From: G039029935 sp039029935
GTDB taxonomy: Bacteria > Chloroflexota > Anaerolineae > Caldilineales > Caldilineaceae
DNA length: 9,137 nt
Direction of reading: 5' to 3'
Assembly: GCA_039029935.1 (NCBI GenBank)
Contig: JBCCFC010000497.1
Span: 1-9,137, forward strand
Below the pieces are notes generated by a model. The model ran no database searches, was not told the origin of the DNA, and was given only the letters and a program-made list of their open reading frames with translations. Positions 1 to 5,200 of the stretch are shown piece after piece (the first letter of the stretch is position 1; each line of letters starts with the position of its first letter). Both the position numbers and the translations under genes were made by a program.

Positions 1-148
1 AGAACGCGTAATGTATAAACAACACCTCCGTTTGGTTTTCATTTTTTGAAAAATTTTAACACCTACCGGAGGTCGGCACCAATCGTGTCCCCAAAATCCG
101 CATCCCTATCATTGACAACTATCATTGACAAGAATCAAGGAGCATTGC
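1..148. other. Noncoding leader upstream of the cohesin-type gene
   Basis: No reading frame worth calling ends or begins here, so the upstream neighbour lies outside the window. The stretch is A/T-rich around 31-60. It holds an inverted pair ACCTCCG (24-30) / CGGAGGT (67-73) separated by 36 bases, a TATAAA-like word at 14-19, and a tandem 13-bp repeat at 106-131 listed separately. I could not find a -35/-10 pair with good spacing; TTGGTT (32-37) with TTTTAA (54-59) is the best and is weak. The leader probably contains the promoter of the gene at 149. Confidence 0.4.
106..131. repeat. Perfect 13-bp tandem direct repeat
   Basis: CTATCATTGACAA occurs twice with no gap (106-118 and 119-131), ending five bases before the AAGGAG ribosome-binding site of the next gene. 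Each copy contains TTGACA, the consensus -35 hexamer, but no matching -10 lies 16-18 bases downstream and the gene start is too close, so these are unlikely to be working -35 boxes. A tandem operator, an mRNA leader element or a chance slippage duplication are all possible. Confidence 0.6.
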
Positions 149-2350
149 ATGATTCACAACAAAACATGGCTACCGATTGTAGCCGCATTACTCATCATTT
201 TGTGGTGGAGTGTTGACCAAACAGAGGCATCAACCTCGCTAACAGATACGCCACAACAGGACAATACCATGACAATTGCGTCAATTACAACCGTACCCAA
301 TACGAGTGGCACATTGCCTATTTTGCTTGACAGCCAAGATGCGATTGCGTCTATTCAGATTGAATTTAGCTATGACATCAAGAATGGTGTCACAATCACA
401 AATGCGCAGACAACCAGTCGTACATCGAATCGAACCGTTGTCTTCAACCAGACAGCAGGGGAAGGCACCATCATGAATGTCACAATTTTACTCTATGATG
501 GCACATCAACTGGACCAACCCTTGCGGCGGGCAGTGGTGCAATCTTAGAGCTTGCCTATACAACATCTGAGTCTGCCAATGGTGTGACTGATATTCCTGT
601 TACATCGGCCTTGTTTTCGGATGGTAACTTTGGTTCTGTCGCTGTTACACCCGTTGATGGAGCGATCATCGTTGAGAATGATTCTACCCTTTGGATCACG
701 CCGAGTCGTGGTAGCCAAGACCAAGCAATGGTCATTGAGATCATAGGGCGCAATGTGGATTGGCTGACCAATGCGCCAACCAGCATTTCAATCGGCGCAG
801 GTATCGCTGTTCTGAGCAGCACTGTTGTTGATTCAACCACAATCTCGGCCACAATCAGCATTGATGCCAACGCAACGGCTGGTCCACGCACGGTGACGGT
901 GACGGCGGGTGGTGAAGATGCGACCAAGGTCGATGGCTTTACGGTTCAGGGGCCGGGGATTGGCGTTGTCATGCCGACAGACTTAGAAGGATATGCTGGC
1001 GGTACTGTCACGGTCCCCATTTCTATCACCAGTGATGTAACCGGAGAAGACATCTTGGCATATGCCTTTAACCTGACGCACGACCCAATCATTCGCCTCG
1101 ATGCCACCAACCTGGTTGGGACAATGAGCGATGGTTGGAGTGTCACATTTGATCGAGTGAGTGCTGGCGAGTCTCGAATTGTTGCCTTCCGTGCGACTGC
1201 GATGGCAGGTGATGGCGTCCTCTTATATCTCACCTTTGAGATTAGCCAAGGTGCTGTTGTTGGCGAGGAAACAGAGATCGCCTTTCATGACTTCCGCTTT
1301 AATGAAGGAGAGCCGATTGCACAAACAAGCGATGGGCATCTGACCATTATCCAACATCCCGCCGGCATATCTGGCTGTATCACGCCTGTACATGACTTTT
1401 CGCAAGTGGTTGCTGGCTTGCCGATTTCGTTCACGAACATGCTTTCCAGCGCACAGGATACAGTGGTCACAACAGGTGATGATGGCTGTTACAGTGCCAG
1501 TGTAGAGCCTGGTGACTACACCGCAACACCATCGCAAGCAGGTGACATCGGGAATTCTATTAACGTCTGGGATTCGATTCAAGCGGCCTTTCACGATCTG
1601 CTGGGCGAAGACAGCAACTTTAGCGAGCATCAAGTGGACGTTTGCGATGTCTCTGGCGATGGCACGTGTACAGCCTTCGATGCCTCACTGATTTCTATCT
1701 ATCGTGCCAACCCAGAGCGTGACCGCCCAGAATTAGCAGGGTCCAATGTGGGATTGTTCGTATCTAATCCACTGACGCGTACCCATGCCTCACTTCGTGG
1801 CGGTGATTCACTCACCGATCAAGACTACGAGTTGTACCTGTCCGGTGATCCAACGCTGAGTTGGCCTGCCTCTTTGCAAGAGCAAGCTGTACGCGCGGCA
1901 TCGCTCACAGAGGCCATTGTGGTCGCATTGCCATCCGCAACGACACTGCCAAACAGCCGCATGTCCATGTCTGTCACGGTTGAAAATGTTGGACAACAGA
2001 GTCTTTTCGGTTATGAGGTGTTCATCGACTATGATTCAACGCTATTGACCATTGAAGGGATCACCAACACAAACAGTGTTGCCCGCAATGCTGGCATTGG
2101 CTGGGAATTTCAGACGGGTATTAGCGATGGCGAAGCTCGTGTGGTCAGTTATGGAACAACAGCGTTGCCCAGTGATGGCGTGTTGTTCGGTCTGGATATT
2201 CGTGTCAAAGATGATGTAGAGGGACTGGCGGCACTGGACGTTTCGCATCTTATGTTCAACAATGGACAGCCAGTAACAGAGAGCGTGGATGGTCAGGTTC
2301 TTGTTGCGCCGATAGCGAGCCAGATCTATTTGCCTGTTGTTGCACGATAA
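149..2350 (+). CDS. Secreted multi-cohesin protein with dockerin-like loop
   Basis: A 733-residue exported protein. The ATG at 149 is chosen over an upstream TTG (125) because AAGGAG sits at 137-142, six bases before it, and the protein then opens with a signal/anchor: short polar start, hydrophobic segment about 7-20, then a Ser/Thr-rich stretch. Beta-rich modules follow. A cohesin-like domain spans about 45-176, an IPT/Big-like domain about 180-267, and a second cohesin-like domain about 270-401. A carboxypeptidase-regulatory-like domain spans about 404-460, with Cys410 and Cys447 able to pair. A dockerin-like region at about 464-520 has one good calcium loop (Asp500, Asp504, Gly505, Asp511) and one degenerate half. 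A third cohesin-like domain spans about 588-720. The protein ends IYLPVVAR, a tail I associate with Chloroflexota surface proteins. Likely role: extracellular scaffold or adhesion protein; no catalytic domain is visible. Family assignments are by eye, so domain borders are approximate. Confidence 0.85.
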   Translation: MIHNKTWLPIVAALLIILWWSVDQTEASTSLTDTPQQDNTMTIASITTVPNTSGTLPILLDSQDAIASIQIEFSYDIKNGVTITNAQTTSRTSNRTVVFNQTAGEGTIMNVTILLYDGTSTGPTLAAGSGAILELAYTTSESANGVTDIPVTSALFSDGNFGSVAVTPVDGAIIVENDSTLWITPSRGSQDQAMVIEIIGRNVDWLTNAPTSISIGAGIAVLSSTVVDSTTISATISIDANATAGPRTVTVTAGGEDATKVDGFTVQGPGIGVVMPTDLEGYAGGTVTVPISITSDVTGEDILAYAFNLTHDPIIRLDATNLVGTMSDGWSVTFDRVSAGESRIVAFRATAMAGDGVLLYLTFEISQGAVVGEETEIAFHDFRFNEGEPIAQTSDGHLTIIQHPAGISGCITPVHDFSQVVAGLPISFTNMLSSAQDTVVTTGDDGCYSASVEPGDYTATPSQAGDIGNSINVWDSIQAAFHDLLGEDSNFSEHQVDVCDVSGDGTCTAFDASLISIYRANPERDRPELAGSNVGLFVSNPLTRTHASLRGGDSLTDQDYELYLSGDPTLSWPASLQEQAVRAASLTEAIVVALPSATTLPNSRMSMSVTVENVGQQSLFGYEVFIDYDSTLLTIEGITNTNSVARNAGIGWEFQTGISDGEARVVSYGTTALPSDGVLFGLDIRVKDDVEGLAALDVSHLMFNNGQPVTESVDGQVLVAPIASQIYLPVVAR

Positions 2351-2374
2351 CACTGCAAAGAGCCGTTAAAGGCA

Positions 2375-2415
2375 AAAAGGGGTGTCTGGATTTTTATGAT
2401 CCAGACACCCCTTTT
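2375..2415 (+). terminator. Intrinsic terminator after the cohesin-type gene
   Basis: A perfect 17-bp stem (2375-2391 with 2399-2415) encloses the 7-base loop TTTTATG. The stem begins AAAAGGGG and ends CCCCTTTT, so the hairpin has an A-tract and a T-tract and could stop transcription from either side. It starts 24 bases after the stop codon of the upstream gene. The base of the stem resembles that of the terminator at 3746-3789. Confidence 0.88.
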
Positions 2416-2446
2416 ACGATCAATCCCCATCGGCCTACGATACTTT

Positions 2447-2475
2447 TTGGCAAATTCAGCCAATCCGACTAAAAT
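2447..2475 (+). promoter_or_regulatory. Sigma-70-type promoter of the Rpn-like gene
   Basis: TTGGCA (2447-2452) and TAAAAT (2470-2475) are separated by exactly 17 bases; each matches the housekeeping consensus at five of six positions. Transcription would start near 2482, giving an untranslated leader of about 50 bases before the ATG at 2534. It lies between the preceding terminator and the gene, so the gene is probably transcribed on its own. Confidence 0.65.
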
Positions 2476-2533
2476 AGCACTGATGATTCACTCTCTCAAA
2501 TCGTTCTAAAAAGGAGCAATCAAAGCAACCATC

Positions 2534-3685
2534 ATGGAAAATATTCTAACAAAGTTTATCAAAAATATTCGTGACAATCTCATCAAACAAAAGCCGAAGC
2601 CACCATTTGATGATACCAGCAAATTCTTCTATCGCGACTTTTTCTTGAAGTTGCAGCTTGAGGCTGACACAGAGACCAATGTCTTTGACAAAGCCAGAGC
2701 CATTGACTTGGTGGTGATTTGTCATCCCAAAGATCATCCAACCCTTGAGAATACGATATTTCACCACTTTGAAACTGTCAATGACATGGAGTTCAAAGGT
2801 GACAATGACCCATTGACGCTGGACAATTATTACCTGATCATTGCCCGTGCCTACGCATTGGCCTATCACAAAGAAAAACAACGCATTGAAGAGGACAAAG
2901 GGAAAAAAGCTGATGCGAAAAAGGCTGGTACAAAAAAGTCAGGGGCAAAACAGGAAAAGCCAAGACGATTTTTACCAAGAGACATGACGCTAACCATCAT
3001 CTGTGTCACTCGTCCCGATACCATCTTGGATGAGTTGGAGGATGAGCTTGGGTTTGAGGAAACCACCGAATCAGGCATCTATTATAACGCACAACAGATT
3101 GATCAGTGGATTATCCATCCGTCTGAACTTGAAGTGGTTCCAAAGAATTATCCCTTGTTGCCTTTGTCTCGTGGCAAGACACTGGAGGCATTCATGGAGG
3201 TTTGTTTACGTGAAGGTTTGCATGAATACTTGGAATTGATTCTGAGCTTGCGTCTTTATAAAGACCCAAGTACGGTTTTGGAGAAAATATTGGAGGTGAC
3301 AGAAATGAATGAGTATATGCCATGGTCAGAGAAAACACAGGCAGTTGTGGATCGTTTTTTCACTGTGTTTCCAGAGTACAAAGAGCGCGTGATTGCCACA
3401 ACACTGGAGCAGGGGATTGAACAGGGCTTTGAAAAGGGTGTTGAAATTGGTCGTGAAGAAGGCCATGAAAAAGGTCTTGAAAAAGGGAAAATTCTTGCCA
3501 AGCAAGAAACGCTGCTTGATTTGATCAAGTATAAGTTTTCGGACATTCCCACGATTGTGCTGACCATGATTGAGGATAATGAGGACATGGATTTGCTCAG
3601 TCGATGGATGAATGTTGTGTTGGACACCAATGATATTGAAGCGATTATCATGGTGTGGAAAGATACGCTACTGAGTCCAAACTAA
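2534..3685 (+). CDS. Rpn-family / PD-(D/E)XK nuclease-like protein
   Basis: A 383-residue protein resembling the Rpn/Transposase_31-like group of PD-(D/E)XK nucleases. Visible core: Asp58 in a hydrophobic strand (IDLVV) and Glu86-Phe-Lys88 as the ExK half of the motif, followed by DPLTLDNYY, typical of these proteins. A very basic Lys/Ala-rich segment (about 113-145) interrupts the domain before the next strand (MTLTIICVTRP). The C-terminal part has seven tandem ExGx tetrapeptides (292-319), then a helical tail (about 320-383) like that of Rpn/DUF4351-type proteins. Known Rpn proteins are DNA nucleases that promote recombination and are often linked to mobile DNA or defence; that role here is inferred. 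ATG 2534 is the only sensible start, although the nearest Shine-Dalgarno (GGAG, 2513-2516) is 17 bases away, which is long. The gene looks more A/T-rich than recQ and is a stand-alone unit between two terminators. Confidence 0.75.
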   Translation: MENILTKFIKNIRDNLIKQKPKPPFDDTSKFFYRDFFLKLQLEADTETNVFDKARAIDLVVICHPKDHPTLENTIFHHFETVNDMEFKGDNDPLTLDNYYLIIARAYALAYHKEKQRIEEDKGKKADAKKAGTKKSGAKQEKPRRFLPRDMTLTIICVTRPDTILDELEDELGFEETTESGIYYNAQQIDQWIIHPSELEVVPKNYPLLPLSRGKTLEAFMEVCLREGLHEYLELILSLRLYKDPSTVLEKILEVTEMNEYMPWSEKTQAVVDRFFTVFPEYKERVIATTLEQGIEQGFEKGVEIGREEGHEKGLEKGKILAKQETLLDLIKYKFSDIPTIVLTMIEDNEDMDLLSRWMNVVLDTNDIEAIIMVWKDTLLSPN

Positions 3686-3745
3686 CCAAGTCATCAGTGT
3701 CTTTGCGATCAATACTCTTCGAGCATAATCGTATGAACAAAAATG

Positions 3746-3789
3746 AAAAGGGGGCGTCTTGTATTCTCATCACACAGACGCCCCTTTTT
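3746..3789. terminator. Bidirectional terminator between convergent genes
   Basis: GGGGCGTCT (3751-3759) pairs with AGACGCCCC (3776-3784). The stem extends outward by a G-U pair and four A-T pairs (3746-3749 with 3786-3789) and inward by TGT/ACA with a bulge. On the plus strand it ends the Rpn-like gene. On the minus strand it follows the PIN gene and is trailed by TTTTCATTTTTG. It sits in the 127-base gap between these two converging genes. Confidence 0.85.
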
Positions 3790-3812
3790 GCGTTCAAAAT
3801 CAACACCAATTA

Positions 3813-4241
3813 TCAAATATCATCATCCACCCAATTCTGTAGCTGACGAGCCGGAACCAAATCGCGAAAATCCTTGATATTCCGTGTCACAAGGATATGA
3901 TTCCCAGCAATCACCTGTGCGGCAATGAGTACATCCGCATGACGTTTTCTCGTTTTCTTCTGCGATTTAAGTTGCTCGGCTACAGCAAGTGCTTTCTCAC
4001 CAAAATATAGGATAGGGAATTCGTCTAACAATGCAAGTGTTATGCGAAATAATTCTTGCAATTGAGCTAGACGACTTGGCTCCGCTTTTGAAATCGCATC
4101 GGATCGACCTCGTATTTGCTCGGCTGCAACAACGACTGGCAACATCACATCTTCATGCGAAATCTTTTGGATATTCTTCTACAAACGTGGATGTTGCTGT
4201 AGGTAATGTCGAATGATGTTAGAATCCCAAAGATATATCAT
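3813..4241 (-). pseudogene. VapC-type PIN toxin gene with in-frame TAG stop
   Basis: Reading from the ATG at 4241 gives MIYLWDSNIIRHYLQQHPRL, a stop (TAG at 4181-4179), then KNIQKISHEDVMLPVVVAAE and on, without a frame change, to a TGA at 3815-3813. With the stop bridged, the length (142 aa) and layout match a PIN-domain VapC ribonuclease. Acidic residues are at Asp6, Glu41 and Asp103, with the usual late motif TRNIKDF (Asn121, Asp124). The start overlaps the stop of the upstream gene (ATGA, 4241-4238), as in toxin-antitoxin operons. A product restarted at GTG 4148 or ATG 4145 would lack Asp6 and the first strand, so it is probably inactive. GAG, CAG or AAG to TAG by one base change is the simplest origin; a sequencing error is the alternative. 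PIN toxins of this class cut tRNA, rRNA or mRNA; the target here is unknown. Confidence 0.8.
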
Positions 4242-4771
4242 GCATCACCGCCAACCCAATGCTTGTTGCGCTCTTCTTCGATTTCATCGAAAAGCAATAA
4301 GGCTTCAGAATCATCCTTAAATATACCATAATGAGTCCAGCCCATTCCCTGCAATTTATCATGATCTATTTCATATTCTTCCCCCTCATATTCTACCTTT
4401 TCTATTCCTGTACGGTTTGTAGATGCTGTATGATCAGCAGGCTCTGATGCCCCTAATTCAGCCAACTCCGATGCATGCACCGTCACAATCTCGGCGTTCT
4501 GGAGCATATCTGCAATCCGCTGTTTGATTTGCTTCAGCACTTGATGCCGAGTAACAGCCGTTTCGACAATGAAGGGGAAACCCAAGAGCGTAGCCCACCA
4601 GTGTTGTTCTGGGCTATCACCATTTGTGCTGGCCGCGCGAATGTGGGTTAAAAATATCTGATATTCTTGGTTTGACGCCAACTGCATCACTTTTTCGTTA
4701 CCACCATTCATGAGCAACCTCGCTTCATGAAAATTGATAGACTGATACTCTTGCTCTACTGTCTGTTGCAT
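4238..4771 (-). CDS. Acidic protein upstream of PIN gene, antitoxin-like
   Basis: I do not recognise the family. The open frame reaches up to an ATG at 4816 (192 aa). I prefer the ATG at 4771 (177 aa) because GGAGG (4789-4785) precedes it and the likely promoter (4859-4831) would start transcripts near 4824, leaving almost no leader for 4816. ATG 4711, with GAGG six bases upstream, is a further option. Numbered from 4816, residues 8-35 and 36-63 form two copies of a 28-residue repeat (NGG..E..MQ....QEYQ) and a third begins at 64 (TNGD). The middle is amphipathic and helical (about 70-125). The C-terminal part (about 138-187) is highly acidic, with VEYEGEEYEID and FDEIEEERNKHW. It overlaps the PIN toxin gene by four bases. 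Position and acidity suggest the antitoxin of that pair, but there is no visible AbrB, RHH or Phd DNA-binding motif, so the role is inferred. Confidence 0.6.
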   Translation of the reverse strand: MQQTVEQEYQSINFHEARLLMNGGNEKVMQLASNQEYQIFLTHIRAASTNGDSPEQHWWATLLGFPFIVETAVTRHQVLKQIKQRIADMLQNAEIVTVHASELAELGASEPADHTASTNRTGIEKVEYEGEEYEIDHDKLQGMGWTHYGIFKDDSEALLLFDEIEEERNKHWVGGDA

Positions 4772-4830
4772 ACGATTCTCACTGCCTCCGTTTGTGAATA
4801 ACCTTATGACATGCACATTGTCTTAGTGAT

Positions 4831-4859
4831 ATTCTACCAAAATCTTAACAGGCATTCAA
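4831..4859 (-). promoter_or_regulatory. Extended -10 promoter of the PIN operon
   Basis: On the minus strand TTGAAT (4859-4854) and TAGAAT (4836-4831) are 17 bases apart, and the -10 box is preceded by TGG, giving the TGn extended -10 pattern. The expected start point is near 4824. This makes the upstream-most ATG (4816) almost leaderless and favours the internal starts at 4771 or 4711 for the first gene of the operon. Confidence 0.55.
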
Positions 4860-4881
4860 CCTGAACTATGCGTAAACATAC

Positions 4882-4910
4882 TTGGCTGATTATATAGAAA
4901 AGGGTAAAGT
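4882..4910 (+). promoter_or_regulatory. Possible promoter of the 79-aa gene
   Basis: TTGGCT (4882-4887) and TAAAGT (4905-4910) are 17 bases apart, each matching four of the six consensus bases. Two TAGAAT words (4910-4915 and 4928-4933) lie nearby but lack a good -35 at proper distance. The elements lie in the divergent gap between the minus-strand PIN operon and this plus-strand gene, so the two promoters stand back to back. Confidence 0.3.
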
Positions 4911-4959
4911 AGAATCATACATTCATATAGAATTGCAACACGAAGGGAGCGCGCAATTT

Positions 4960-5199
4960 ATGAAGAGAACTGAGCTTGAGCGAGAGGATGAACTGCGACC
5001 CGAATACGATTTGGAAAGCCTTCGCATACGAAAAGTGGGACCACAACGGACAAAATTTGGTGGGCAACTTGTGCAGCTTGCGCCAGATGTCGCCGAAGTG
5101 TTCCCAGATACCGAGTCTGTCAATGAAGCATTGCGTGTCTTAATTCGTATGATGCGTGAGAGCAAACCTGTATTTGCCAAATTGGGTGAAGCCTTCTAA
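4960..5199 (+). CDS. Small antitoxin-like protein of unknown family (79 aa)
   Basis: The ATG at 4960 is preferred over an upstream TTG (4882) because GAAGGGAG lies at 4942-4949, ten bases before it, and the residues it drops do not look conserved. The 79-residue product starts with a charged segment (KRTELEREDELRPEYDLESL), then basic residues, then a hydrophobic strand and helix (VQLAPDVAEVFP, VNEALRVLIRMM). I recall similar small proteins (DELRPEYDL... VNEALR.LIR) in cyanobacteria and Chloroflexota. The final strand-helix arrangement is reminiscent of BrnA or ribbon-helix-helix antitoxins, but this is a resemblance only. No toxin gene follows: the next gene is recQ on the opposite strand, ending one base away (5201), with no terminator visible between them. 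Confidence 0.65.
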   Translation: MKRTELEREDELRPEYDLESLRIRKVGPQRTKFGGQLVQLAPDVAEVFPDTESVNEALRVLIRMMRESKPVFAKLGEAF

Positions 5200-5200
5200 T

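Noticed and set aside
24..73. Inverted repeat ACCTCCG/CGGAGGT as a terminator of an upstream gene
   Set aside because: The arms are 7 bases with a 36-base loop and no T-run follows.
112..130. TTGACA words (112-117 and 125-130) as -35 promoter boxes
   Set aside because: A -10 box 17 bases downstream would fall in the ribosome-binding site or start codon of the gene, and no TATAAT-like word is there.
1223..1633. 136-codon minus-strand frame inside the cohesin-type gene
   Set aside because: It is antisense to a well-supported secreted protein and has no family-like sequence.
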